Notes: generated from the sequence alone by a model not told the origin. A DNA stretch of 34,572 bases from Pseudonocardiaceae bacterium YIM PH 21723 (GCA_003600225.1 QZFT01000072.1:1-34572); one strand, 5' to 3'. Counted from the stretch's first letter, positions 23,095-30,891 are shown. Numbers and translations: made by a program.

Positions 23095-23144
23095 GGCTCC
23101 GCCATGTCTTCCTCCTCCGCCTTGCGCTTCATCCACCTGGCCAC
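23091..23144 (-). CDS. Candidate micro-ORF, 13-17 aa, upstream of the previous one
   Basis: GTG at 23144 or ATG at 23132 opens a frame ending MKRKAEEEDMAEP then stop, highly charged. The stop overlaps the next start as ATGA. Located inside the 168-bp inverted-repeat element. Translation is unproven and the frame may be chance. Confidence 0.2.
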   Translation of the reverse strand: MARWMKRKAEEEDMAEP

Positions 23145-23178
23145 CGCTCGCTACGGCAGCCCCTATCTGCGCGACCTC

Positions 23179-24861
23179 TTAGGACCTCCACCAGGCGGCG
23201 ACGGTGGGCTCGCGGAACGCGTTGGTCCCGCAGTGGATCTCGCCTTCCCTGGTGTGCAGGTAGTCCCAGTCCTCCACCCAGCGCACCGTCACCGGGTGAC
23301 CGCGCAGCGCCTGCTCGGTGGCCCGCTCGAAGAGGTCATCCACCGCGTGTGGTCTCGGCAGCGCCAGCACCCCACCGGACAGCGAGATCCCGTTGACGAT
23401 GTCCGCGGACGCCGCGACCAGGGTCTTCCCCGCCGCGTATCGCGTGGTCTGGGTGGGGGTGCCGCCCTCCGGGTCCGGCGGCGCGGGCTCGCCGAACAGC
23501 ACCGGAACCCGCACCAGGTCCGAGTCCCGCAGGCCGGTCTCCCGGAGCATGATCGCGAGCTGCCGGTCGATGTGCCCGGCCGCCTCCTCGTTGTTCGCCA
23601 GGAAAACCGGGTCGGCCAGGTTCTCCCGCACGGTCCGTCCGGGAGTGCTGGTGTCCGAGTGCAGCCGCGCGTCCTGGTCGGCGCCGCGCAGCAGCTTCAC
23701 CGCGAGCCGGGGGTCGGCGACCATCAGCGTCCAGCCGAGCCGGTTCGCGGCGGGGATGACGTGCAGCGTCTCGTCGACATGCCCGACCGCCAGCCAGTCG
23801 GTGTCGATGATCACCGGCGGGCTGTCGTACTGGGACTTGAGCAGGGTCTGGAACACCGGGTCCACCTCCCGCTTCGCGCTGCCGTAGAACGGCCGGCCAA
23901 GGGGGTGCCCCGGATACGGCGGCAGGCTTTCCAGGTTCCCGGTGGAGTTCACCGAGAAGTCCCTGGTGGTGTCGCCACTCGGTGGCGTCTGCACGATGGC
24001 GACCCCCGGCCCACGCTGGCCGAACCATTCCCGGCCCCGCCCACGCCGGTCGTAGTTGGGGGCCTTCAACGCCACCCGCATCACCCGCGGCACCCCACCC
24101 GGTCCGGGCATGGCGGCGGTGGCCGGTTCGGCGGTGTCCTGGATCCAGATCTCGGCGTCACCCCAGATCTGCGGATCGGCACCCGTCGCCTTGAGACCAC
24201 CCAGGAAATCCCGGTAGCCGGGTGTGCCCTCCAGCCGGCTGGTCACCACCATGGTCGGCGCGCGCAGATCGTTCTGCAGCAGCACCGGAGCCACCCGCAG
24301 CCGCACCGAGTCCGACCGTCCGCGAGGCAGGGACACGGTCACGGTCACCCGCCCGTTCCACGCGGCGCGATCCCGGACGATGTCCCTGCCCTCCAAGCGC
24401 AGCTGCGCACCGTGGCGCAGCTCCTGTTCGGACAGTTCCCCACCGGTGCCCAGGGAGATCCACTGACCGTCGCGCAGCACGAACAGCCGGACCTTGTCGG
24501 TGTCGGCGCTGATCCGTCCCGGGCCGCTGACCTTGGCCGGACGCAGGACCAACGGCGCCAGGTCCTTCAGGTCCTCATCGCCGTTCACCACCTCGTCGGC
24601 GGCGTCGTTGCAGGCGGCCATCCGCACGTCGGCGGCCGGGGCAGGTCCGTACAGGTCCGCCTCGGTCGGCACACACCGGCGCGCGCTGTCATCCAGGTTC
24701 GGCAGGAAGATCGCGTCCTGCCGGCTGCCCGCGTCGCGGAAGTCGGCGACGCCGTCGCGGTTGCTGTCGGCTAGGAGCAGCGGCAGTGGAACGGCGGTCG
24801 CCACGGGGGCCAGGCCCACGGTCAGGGTGGCCGCGATGGCCAGGGACAAAGAGCGTCGCAT
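23179..24861 (-). CDS. Secreted protein-arginine deiminase, vertebrate PAD-type (copy 1)
   Basis: A 560-aa exported protein homologous to vertebrate peptidylarginine deiminases, which convert protein arginine to citrulline with calcium. Signal peptide about 1-23. A calcium-loop-like DSNRDGVAD (32-40) begins the PAD middle domain; the PAD C-domain follows from about 190. Catalytic set: Asp242 in WIQD, His361 and Asp363 in VGHVDE, Cys544 in EIHCGTN, matching human PAD4 Asp350, His471, Asp473, Cys645. The end EPTVAAWW also resembles the PAD end. The N-terminal cupredoxin-like domain of vertebrate PADs is absent. The start ATG lacks a ribosome-binding site; TACTCT lies 7 nt upstream. Paralogue of the next gene. 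Confidence 0.88.
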   Translation of the reverse strand: MRRSLSLAIAATLTVGLAPVATAVPLPLLLADSNRDGVADFRDAGSRQDAIFLPNLDDSARRCVPTEADLYGPAPAADVRMAACNDAADEVVNGDEDLKDLAPLVLRPAKVSGPGRISADTDKVRLFVLRDGQWISLGTGGELSEQELRHGAQLRLEGRDIVRDRAAWNGRVTVTVSLPRGRSDSVRLRVAPVLLQNDLRAPTMVVTSRLEGTPGYRDFLGGLKATGADPQIWGDAEIWIQDTAEPATAAMPGPGGVPRVMRVALKAPNYDRRGRGREWFGQRGPGVAIVQTPPSGDTTRDFSVNSTGNLESLPPYPGHPLGRPFYGSAKREVDPVFQTLLKSQYDSPPVIIDTDWLAVGHVDETLHVIPAANRLGWTLMVADPRLAVKLLRGADQDARLHSDTSTPGRTVRENLADPVFLANNEEAAGHIDRQLAIMLRETGLRDSDLVRVPVLFGEPAPPDPEGGTPTQTTRYAAGKTLVAASADIVNGISLSGGVLALPRPHAVDDLFERATEQALRGHPVTVRWVEDWDYLHTREGEIHCGTNAFREPTVAAWWRS

Positions 24862-24878
24862 GGCGACCAGAGTATTGA

Positions 24879-24917
24879 TCCGGAGTGGGCGGTATGCGGA
24901 ATACCGCCCACTCCGGA
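24879..24917. terminator. 17-bp perfect hairpin between the two deiminase genes
   Basis: TCCGGAGTGGGCGGTAT (24879-24895) pairs completely with 24901-24917 around gcgga. It follows the stop of copy 2 by 6 bp on the minus strand and ends 17 bp before the start of copy 1. It probably terminates copy 2, so copy 1 would need its own promoter or partial readthrough. Confidence 0.75.
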
Positions 24918-24923
24918 ATCAGG

Positions 24924-26654
24924 TTACTTCCACCACGCGGCGTTGGTGGGCTCGCGGAGCGCGTTCGTCCCGCAGTGCACCTCACCGCGGTTGCGGTGCA
25001 GGTAGTCCCAGTCCTCGACCCAGCGCACCGTCACCGGGTAGCCCTTGAGCGCGTCGGTGGTCGCCTTCTCGAATACGTCACCCACCGCGTGCGGCTTCGG
25101 CAACGCCAGCACGCCGCCGCCCAGCGAGATGCCGTTCGGGATGCTGGCACTCGCCGCGCCGAAGTACTTGCCCGCCATCCGCGAGACTCCCGGAGTGGGG
25201 ATGAAGTGATCCCGTGGGTTCGCCGCGGCCGCGATGCCGAAGCCGGACTCCGACTCCCACAGCACTGGCACCCGGACCAGGTCCGCGTCGGTCAGCCCGG
25301 TCTCGCGCAGCAGCACCGCGATCTGCTTGTCGATGTGCCCGGCGGCCTCCTCGTTGTCCGCGAGGAACGTCGAGTCCGCGAGGGCCTCGCGCACCGTCTG
25401 ACCCGGCGTGCTGGTGTCCGAGTACAGCCGCGCGTTCTGGTCCGCGGTGCGCAGCAGCTTCACCGCGAGCCGCGGGTCGGCGACCATGAAGGTCCAGCCC
25501 AGCTTGTTCTTCGACGGGATGACGTGCAGCGTCTCGTCGGTGTGCCCGACGCCCAGCCAGTCGGTGTCGATCTTGATCGGCGCGCTGTCGTACTGGGCGC
25601 TCAGCAGCGACTGGAAGTTCGCGTCCATCTGCCGGCTCGCGCCACCCCACAACGGTCGCCCGTTCGGGTGGCCCGGGTACGGCGGCAGGCCCTCGGTGTT
25701 GCCGGTGGAGTTCAGCGACGTGTCCTCACCGGCGGTCTGCTGGTTCGGCGAGTGCTGCACGACCGCCAGACCGGGTCCGCGCTGCTGGAACCATTCCCGG
25801 CCGCGTTGCCGGGTGTCGTAGTTACCGGAGCGGATCACCACGCGCATGACCCGGGGCGTTCCACCGGGGCCGGGCACGGATGCGGTGGCCGGTTCCGCGG
25901 TGTCCTGGGCCCAGGTGTCCCCGTGCCAGGCCTGCGCGTTCGCGCCCGCCGCCTGCAGGTCCCGCAGGAACGCGGAGTACCCGGAGGCGCTCCCTCCCTT
26001 GCTGGTCACCACGGTGTTCGGCGCGCGCAGGTCGTTCTGCAGCAGCGCCGGAGCCACCCGCAGCTTCACCGACTCGGTGACACCACCCGGCCGGGTCACG
26101 GTGACGGTGGCCTGGCCGTTCCACACGGCCTTGTTCCGCAGCAGGTCCTTGCCTTCGAGGCGCAGCTCGACGCCGTCCTTCAGCTCCTGCTGGGTGAGCA
26201 CGCCACCGGAACCGAGGGACACCCAGTTGCCGGCTCGCTGCACGAACAGCCGGACCTTGTCGGTGTCGGCCTTGATCTGGCCGGCTCCGGTGGCCTCGGC
26301 CGGGCGCAGTCGCAGCGGTGCCAGGTCCTTGAGGTCCTCGGCGCCGTTCACGATCTCGTCGGCGGCGTCGTTGCAGGCCGCGAGGCGGGTGTCCGTCGCG
26401 GTGCCGGACGCGGTGAGGTCGGCCTGGGTGACGACACAGCGGCGGGAGCTGTCGTCCAGGTTCGGCAGGAACAGGGCTTCCTGGTCGGTGCTCGCGTCCT
26501 TGTCGTCGGCCACACCGTCGCGGTTGCTGTCGGCCAGCAGGGTCCGGTCGGCGGCCGCGGCGGCGGGCAGGATGTGCAGGGGGTCTTGTGTCACCACAGT
26601 CGCCAGACCCAGGGTCATGGCGGCTACGGCGACGAGAGGCAGGGTTCGTCGCAT
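24924..26654 (-). CDS. Secreted protein-arginine deiminase, vertebrate PAD-type (copy 2)
   Basis: A 576-aa paralogue of the neighbouring gene with the same layout. Export signal about 1-35 (LPLVAVAAMTLGLATVV), calcium-loop-like DSNRDGVAD (42-50), PAD middle and C domains. Catalytic residues are complete: Asp251 (WAQD), His371 and Asp373 (VGHTDE), Cys561 (EVHCGTN). Very similar blocks in both copies, such as SADTDKVRLFV-type, APxLLQNDLRAP, LPPYPGHP, WMVADPRLAVKLL and WVEDWDYLH, indicate a tandem duplication; differences are concentrated around residues 465-500. No ribosome-binding site; CATAAC lies 8 nt before ATG, suggesting leaderless mRNA. Substrate proteins are unknown. Confidence 0.88.
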   Translation of the reverse strand: MRRTLPLVAVAAMTLGLATVVTQDPLHILPAAAAADRTLLADSNRDGVADDKDASTDQEALFLPNLDDSSRRCVVTQADLTASGTATDTRLAACNDAADEIVNGAEDLKDLAPLRLRPAEATGAGQIKADTDKVRLFVQRAGNWVSLGSGGVLTQQELKDGVELRLEGKDLLRNKAVWNGQATVTVTRPGGVTESVKLRVAPALLQNDLRAPNTVVTSKGGSASGYSAFLRDLQAAGANAQAWHGDTWAQDTAEPATASVPGPGGTPRVMRVVIRSGNYDTRQRGREWFQQRGPGLAVVQHSPNQQTAGEDTSLNSTGNTEGLPPYPGHPNGRPLWGGASRQMDANFQSLLSAQYDSAPIKIDTDWLGVGHTDETLHVIPSKNKLGWTFMVADPRLAVKLLRTADQNARLYSDTSTPGQTVREALADSTFLADNEEAAGHIDKQIAVLLRETGLTDADLVRVPVLWESESGFGIAAAANPRDHFIPTPGVSRMAGKYFGAASASIPNGISLGGGVLALPKPHAVGDVFEKATTDALKGYPVTVRWVEDWDYLHRNRGEVHCGTNALREPTNAAWWK

Positions 26655-26662
26655 AAGGGCAC

Positions 26663-26706
26663 GTTATGTCGGGGGGAGTTATTGAGTCGTCATACTTCCG
26701 TATTAC
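26663..26706. promoter_or_regulatory. Deiminase promoter and operator-like palindrome
   Basis: On the minus strand CATAAC (26668-26663) is a likely -10 for copy 2. Upstream, GTCATAC (26689-26695) and GTATTAC (26700-26706) form an inverted repeat (6 of 7 pairs) with 4-nt spacer, placed in the divergent region shared with the inhibitor gene at 26822. It may be the binding site of a regulator not encoded nearby. Confidence 0.35.
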
Positions 26707-26821
26707 TTTTGCTACAACTGGCGGTCACCCGGCAGGTTCCGGACAGGACCAATTCCCGTATCCCGGGACCCGGCTCGTACGTAGTGCAGGTGTTGCCCGA
26801 CGAGGAGTAGGAGAAAGGTCC

Positions 26822-27190
26822 ATGAAGTCTCTGCTGCTGGCCGCCGGCCTGGTGTTGATCACCGGGTGTGCCGCCTCCGCCGAGAGTGCCGCCATCGCCG
26901 TCGACCGCTATCGACTGGCCGTCACCGAGGTCGACGGTGGTGCGTCGCGCTCCGCGCAGCTGACCTGCGATCCGGTGGGTGGCGACCATCCCAGGGCGTC
27001 CGACGCCTGCGCCGATCTGGCCGCCGCGAACGGTGATATCGGCAAGATCCCGGAGACCCTTCAGGGTTGTACCCGGGAGTACCAGCCGGTCATCGCGACC
27101 GCTTACCGCAACGGTAAGAAGATCTTCGAGCACGAGTACCCGACCCGGTGCGTCATGCTGACCGCCACCGGAGCCGTCTTCGCCTTCTAA
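26822..27190 (+). CDS. Subtilisin-inhibitor-like (SSI family) lipoprotein
   Basis: A 122-aa protein with the SSI fold, which blocks extracellular serine proteases. Lipobox LITGC with Cys16 suggests membrane anchoring, unlike the freely secreted classical SSI. Family features: LTCDPVGGDHP (47-57), ACADLAAANGD (62-72), CTREYQPV (83-90) and the end ATGAVFAF. Four mature cysteines (49, 63, 83, 110) match the two SSI disulfides. By alignment to the SSI reactive loop the P1 residue is Arg85, which predicts inhibition of trypsin-like proteases. ATG 26822 has GGAGAAAGG upstream. Divergent from the deiminase gene. Confidence 0.85.
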   Translation: MKSLLLAAGLVLITGCAASAESAAIAVDRYRLAVTEVDGGASRSAQLTCDPVGGDHPRASDACADLAAANGDIGKIPETLQGCTREYQPVIATAYRNGKKIFEHEYPTRCVMLTATGAVFAF

Positions 27191-27201
27191 GGCACGACAT
27201 G

Positions 27202-27227
27202 GTCCGTCAGTAGCGCTGCTGACGGAC
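27202..27227 (+). terminator. Terminator hairpin after the inhibitor gene
   Basis: GTCCGTCAG (27202-27210) pairs with CTGACGGAC (27219-27227) around an 8-nt loop, followed by TT. It begins 12 nt after the stop codon of the SSI-like gene. Confidence 0.65.
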
Positions 27228-27327
27228 TTCCCATGACCTGATCGAGTGGTTTACCTGCGGAAACGCCCTGCACAGGTGATCACGACCCGATAACGTCCCC
27301 AGCCGACACGGTGTTAGGGGGACGGGC

Positions 27328-28296
27328 GTGCGAGTTCGGACGTGGACGACGGTACTGGCCATCAGCATGGCGGCCGGCAGCATGATCGGCGCGGGTGCCC
27401 CGCGATCGGTGGATGGGTGCACCTGGACCGGGCTCGAGCTGGAACACCTCGGCCTGCCGGGTGTCCTGCCGCAGATCGTCACCGCCACCGACGAGGTGCT
27501 CGGCTCCTCGGACGACGGATCCCAGGCCCAGCTGCTGCGCTGGCAGGGCATCAAACTCACCGCCACCCCGCTGGAACAGGGCGTCAACCTGTTGTGGCTG
27601 CGCGGCGCCGACGCCACCGGCCGGGCCGCCGGATCGATCGGCATCCAGAACTCCGACGCCCCCCTGCACGTGATCACCATCAAGGACGGTCAGATCACCG
27701 AGCTCGCCCTGCCCGAGGGCGTGATCAGCGGCGAGGTCAAGGGCGTCAACGCCCGCGGTGACATCGTCGCCTCCGGGTACGACGGCCATGATCGGCACTA
27801 CCTGCAGTGGGCGCCGGGCGCCACGGCCGCCGACGATCTGCGGCACAGCCGGTTCCGTGACCTGGCGGGCATCACCGACGACTCGAGCCTGGTCGTGGAC
27901 TGGGCCACCGACGACGGCCACACCCGCGCCGCCACCTACCTGAAGGACAAGGAGACCCTGCTGCCGCTGCCCGAGGGCAGCACCGACTCCTGGGCGAAGC
28001 ACGTGTCCGGTGAGTGGATCATCGGCCAGATCGGCACCGCCGCCGGCCCGCAGCAGTGGGTGGTGTGGCACAACGCCGGGGCGCCCCGGGTGCTGCCGGC
28101 GGGCTTCGAACCCGCGTCGATCAACAAGGACGGCCTGATCGTCGGCCGGCTCGACGGGCAGGCGGCCGTGCTGCGTCAGCAGGGCGCCGTGCAGCAGCTC
28201 GGCCCGGGCACCAAGGCGACCTGGATCAACGACAAGGGCACCGTCGTCGGCTCCGCCGGACCGCTGCCGATGTCCTGGACCTGCCCGACCAGGTGA
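27328..28296 (+). CDS. Exported protein with HAF-like repeats
   Basis: A 322-aa protein with an N-terminal export signal (TVLAISMAAGSMIGAG). The mature part has repeated short beta units with the pattern N-x-x-G-x-[IV]-[VA]-G (GVNARGDIVASG, SINKDGLIVGR, WINDKGTVVGSA), as in HAF-repeat extracellular proteins that form propellers. Three cysteines, including CTWTG after the signal and WTCPTR at the end, could pair. GTG start at 27328 with AGGGGGA upstream. No enzymatic motif; function unknown. Confidence 0.8.
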   Translation: MRVRTWTTVLAISMAAGSMIGAGAPRSVDGCTWTGLELEHLGLPGVLPQIVTATDEVLGSSDDGSQAQLLRWQGIKLTATPLEQGVNLLWLRGADATGRAAGSIGIQNSDAPLHVITIKDGQITELALPEGVISGEVKGVNARGDIVASGYDGHDRHYLQWAPGATAADDLRHSRFRDLAGITDDSSLVVDWATDDGHTRAATYLKDKETLLPLPEGSTDSWAKHVSGEWIIGQIGTAAGPQQWVVWHNAGAPRVLPAGFEPASINKDGLIVGRLDGQAAVLRQQGAVQQLGPGTKATWINDKGTVVGSAGPLPMSWTCPTR

Positions 28297-28427
28297 GTTT
28301 CCCAGTCGTGAAACGTATCTCCCACACAGGGAAACGACGTCCCGGCCTCGGGCTGCTCGCCGTCGCCTCCCGCCAGGGGTACACGGCCAGTCGCAGCCCG
28401 TTCCGGTGTGCCCCCGGCGGTCGAGCG

Positions 28428-28449
28428 CCGCGGCGGCAGCCCGCCGCGG
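28428..28449. terminator. GC-only hairpin before mpg
   Basis: CCGCGGCGG (28428-28436) and CCGCCGCGG (28441-28449) form a 9-bp stem with a 4-nt loop. It lies 132 bp after the exported protein gene and 33 bp before mpg. It may terminate the former or attenuate the latter. The rest of 28297-28482 shows only a weak inverted pair GTTTCCC/GGGAAAC (28297-28335). Confidence 0.45.
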
Positions 28450-28482
28450 TCCTGAAATTCCCACTCCACTAGGTTCGGGGAC

Positions 28483-29100
28483 GTGGAGCTCATGCGCAGG
28501 CAAGCTCTGGCGATCGACCCTGTTTCGGCCGCGCCGCTGCTGTTGGGCGCGTTGCTCGAATCGGACACGCCGGAGGGCACCATCCGGGTGCGGTTGGTGG
28601 AGGTGGAGGCCTACCGCGGCTTCGACGATCCCGCCTCGCACTGCTACCGGGGGCGCACCGAGCGGAACAAGGTCATGTTCGGCCCGGCGGGCCACCTGTA
28701 CGTCTACTTCGTCTATGGCATGCACTTCTGCGCCAACATCGTCTGCCTGGTCGACGGCGTCCCCGGCGCGGTACTGCTGCGCGCCGGGGAGATCGTCGAC
28801 GGCCTGGACGCGGCCCGGGTCCGCCGGCCGCGCGCCCGCAACGACGCGGAGATCGGGAAGGGCCCGGCCCGCCTGTGCTCGGTACTAGGCCTGACCAGGG
28901 ACGACGACGGCGTCGACCTGACCGACCCGGCTTCCCGGGTGCGGCTCATCCCCGGCGACCCGGTCGACCCCGAGCGCATCCACACCGGCCCCCGCGTGGG
29001 TGTCGCCACCGCGATGGAGGTCCCCTGGCGTTACTGGGAGGCCGACAACCCCGCCGTCAGCACCTACCGGCGCGGTACCCGCCGCACGCGAAGTGCCTAG
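28483..29100 (+). CDS. DNA-3-methyladenine glycosylase, AAG/MPG type
   Basis: Removes alkylated purines such as 3-methyladenine in base-excision repair. Product 205 aa, the normal length. Motifs: VEVEAYRGFDDPASHCYRG (about 38-56, containing the catalytic Glu of VEVEAY), RNKVMFGPAGHLYVYFVYGMHFCANIV, GPARLC and the end VPWRYWEADNPAVSTYRRG. GTG 28483 is used here; ATG 28492 is an alternative with GGAG 3 nt upstream. Same neighbourhood as tyrS in mycobacteria. Its last 216 bp are overlapped antisense by the EamA reading frame. Confidence 0.94.
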   Translation: MELMRRQALAIDPVSAAPLLLGALLESDTPEGTIRVRLVEVEAYRGFDDPASHCYRGRTERNKVMFGPAGHLYVYFVYGMHFCANIVCLVDGVPGAVLLRAGEIVDGLDAARVRRPRARNDAEIGKGPARLCSVLGLTRDDDGVDLTDPASRVRLIPGDPVDPERIHTGPRVGVATAMEVPWRYWEADNPAVSTYRRGTRRTRSA

Positions 29101-29907
29101 CGCGCCCGCGCAGGCCACGCAGATCACCAGGATGCCGAGCAGCTCGACCATCCCGAGCCGCTGACCGAGCACCAGGTAGCCGATGAACACCGCCACCACC
29201 GGTTCCATGCTGATCAGCGTCCCCATCAGCGCGACCGGGATCCGCCGGAGCACCAGGATGTCCAGCGAATAGGGGATCAGCGGCACCAGGATCGCCATCA
29301 GCACGGTCAGCCACAGCGTGTGCGGCGTCAACCGCGCCACGGCATCCGGCAGCACGGGCGCGACCAACAGCGCGGCCACCGGCATGTACAACGCGATGCC
29401 CTGCAGACCGTCGAACCGCCGGGCCACTGTGCTGGTGAGCAGGAAGTACAGCGCCCAGGCCACGCCGGCGAACAACGCCAGGCCCACCCCGAGCGGATCC
29501 AGCTCGCCATCCCACGGGCGGGTCAACGCCAGCACTCCGGCCGCCGCGGGCAACGGCCAGAACATCGCCGACCGGCTGGGCGCGCGCAGCACCGCCAGCA
29601 TCATCGGTCCCAGGAACTCCAGCGCGGTCGCCGTACCCAGGGGAATCCGCGTCGCCGACCACAGGTACGCGGTCGTCGTCACCACGCTGGCCGCCCCCAG
29701 CGCCAGCACCGCCAGCCAGTCGTTCCTGGTCAGCCCCCGCACCCGCGGCCGGACCAGCACCAGCAGCACCAAGGCGGCGATCCCCATCCGCAGGGCCACC
29801 GTGCCCACGGTGCCCAACTCGGGCGCCAGCCGCGCGCCCAACGCCACTCCGAACTGCACCGACAGAATCGACAGGCCCACCAGGGCCACAGAACGTGACA
29901 TCCCCAT
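28885..29907 (-). CDS. EamA/RhtA-family exporter with antisense C-terminal extension
   Basis: A 340-aa membrane protein with ten transmembrane helices in two EamA halves; this family exports amino acids and other metabolites. The body ends near residue 268 with the last helix (LLGILVICVACAGALG), a normal EamA length. The remaining 72 residues are Gly/Val/Ala/Asp-rich and are read antisense through the last 216 bp of mpg. Either the exporter lost its own stop codon, or the tail is real but non-conserved. Start ATG 29907; ATG 29901 is also possible. Divergent from a LysR regulator, which probably controls it. Confidence 0.88.
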   Translation of the reverse strand: MGMSRSVALVGLSILSVQFGVALGARLAPELGTVGTVALRMGIAALVLLVLVRPRVRGLTRNDWLAVLALGAASVVTTTAYLWSATRIPLGTATALEFLGPMMLAVLRAPSRSAMFWPLPAAAGVLALTRPWDGELDPLGVGLALFAGVAWALYFLLTSTVARRFDGLQGIALYMPVAALLVAPVLPDAVARLTPHTLWLTVLMAILVPLIPYSLDILVLRRIPVALMGTLISMEPVVAVFIGYLVLGQRLGMVELLGILVICVACAGALGTSRAAGTAPVGADGGVVGLPVTPGDLHRGGDTHAGAGVDALGVDRVAGDEPHPGSRVGQVDAVVVPGQA

Positions 29908-29928
29908 GGCCCCATTTCACGGGGTGCC

Positions 29929-29963
29929 ATCCATGTACGTCCATCGCATGTTTCCGCATGGAT
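29929..29963. promoter_or_regulatory. Inverted repeat between eamA-like and lysR-like genes
   Basis: ATCCATG (29929-29935) and CATGGAT (29957-29963) are perfect inverted copies 21 bp apart, with further CATG words between. Location in the 72-bp divergent interval fits a LysR-type binding site that controls both genes. Confidence 0.45.
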
Positions 29964-29979
29964 CATGTGAAAAAATGGG

Positions 29980-30891
29980 ATGGTGGAACTACACAGGCTG
30001 CGCCTGCTGGTCGAGCTGTGTCACCGGCACACCATGGCCGCGGTGGCCGCCGCCACCGGCTACAGCACCTCGGCGGTGTCTCACCAGCTGGCCGTGCTGG
30101 AACGGGAGGCGGGCACCACCCTGCTGGAACGCGACGGCCGCCGGGTGCGGCTCACCCCGGCCGGCCAGCGCCTCGTCGACCGGGCCGACCTGATCCTCGC
30201 CGCGGTGGAGGCCGCCCGGCTGGAACTGCGCGACGGCGACAATCCGGTGGGCGTGGTGCGGGTGGGCTCCTTCCAGTCGGTGCTGCTGCCCGGCGTGGTG
30301 CCCGCTGTGCACCGGCTCGCCGACGCCGCCCCCGGCGTCGAGGTGCAGCTGCACGAGGCGGAACCCCACGAGGTGGCGATCATGCTGCACGAGGACCGCC
30401 TCGACCTGGGCCTGGTCTTCGACTACGGCGTCCGCCCCCGCTATCAACCGGACCTGGACACCCGGCTGCTGGGCACCGAGACCATGTCCGTGGTCGTGCC
30501 CAGCGGATCACCGCTCGCCGACCCGATGCACGGCACGGCGGACATCCGCCGGTTCGCCGAGGTCGGCTGGATCATGGACTCCCGGGCCAGTGAGCACGAG
30601 GAGGAACTGATCCGCTGGTACTGCGGCCAGGCCGGTTTCCAGCCCCGGCTGGTGCACCGGATCGACAGCCTCCGCCTGGTGCAGGAACTCGTCGCGCACG
30701 GCCAGGGCGTCGCCCTGATTCCCCGCCTCGGCCTGCGCCGCGACGATCCGCGAATCACCCACATCCCGGCCACCGGCGACGCGCTGACCAGGCGGATGTT
30801 CCTCCAGGTGCGCCCCGGTAGGGGGCAGTGGCCGCCGGTCCGCCGGGTGGCCGACGAACTCCTGCTCACCGTCCCCGAATGCCTGGCCTGA
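29980..30891 (+). CDS. LysR-family transcriptional regulator
   Basis: A 303-aa LysR regulator. N-terminal winged helix-turn-helix about residues 1-60 (LRLLVELCHRHTMAAVAAATG then STSAVSHQLAVLEREAG, TLLERDGRRVRLTPAG). The C-terminal effector domain starts near residue 88 (GVVRVGSFQSVLLPGVVP) with the typical two-lobe pattern (DLGLVFDYG, VVVPSGSPLAD, VAHGQGVALIPRLGL). ATG at 29980 matches the family start (MxLxRLRxL). Divergent from the EamA exporter gene, a common regulator-exporter pair. Effector unknown. Confidence 0.93.
   Translation: MVELHRLRLLVELCHRHTMAAVAAATGYSTSAVSHQLAVLEREAGTTLLERDGRRVRLTPAGQRLVDRADLILAAVEAARLELRDGDNPVGVVRVGSFQSVLLPGVVPAVHRLADAAPGVEVQLHEAEPHEVAIMLHEDRLDLGLVFDYGVRPRYQPDLDTRLLGTETMSVVVPSGSPLADPMHGTADIRRFAEVGWIMDSRASEHEEELIRWYCGQAGFQPRLVHRIDSLRLVQELVAHGQGVALIPRLGLRRDDPRITHIPATGDALTRRMFLQVRPGRGQWPPVRRVADELLLTVPECLA

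Larger units (their letters stand above)
23016..23183. mobile_element. 168-bp element with 23-bp terminal inverted repeats
   Basis: Left end 23016-23038 and right end 23161-23183 are complementary at 21 of 23 positions (core TCGCGCAGATAGGG). The interior of 122 bp contains a hairpin CATGGC/GCCATG (23092-23106) and two overlapping micro-ORFs on the minus strand. The ends contain the stop codons of both flanking convergent genes (TAG at 23019-23021 and the minus-strand TAA at 23179-23181). It could be a MITE-like insertion or a large bidirectional terminator. Transposition is not shown: no target duplication was seen and no second copy is in the window. Confidence 0.55.

Noticed and set aside
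23104-26810. Long plus-strand frames opposite the two deiminases (556 and 641 codons)
   Set aside because: The minus-strand frames have signal peptides and full catalytic motifs; the plus-strand frames are low-complexity shadows. The start MSSSSALRF lies in the inverted-repeat element.
28297-28335. GTTTCCC/GGGAAAC inverted pair as operator
   Set aside because: Arms are short and 25 nt apart, close to chance expectation; no gene start nearby depends on it.
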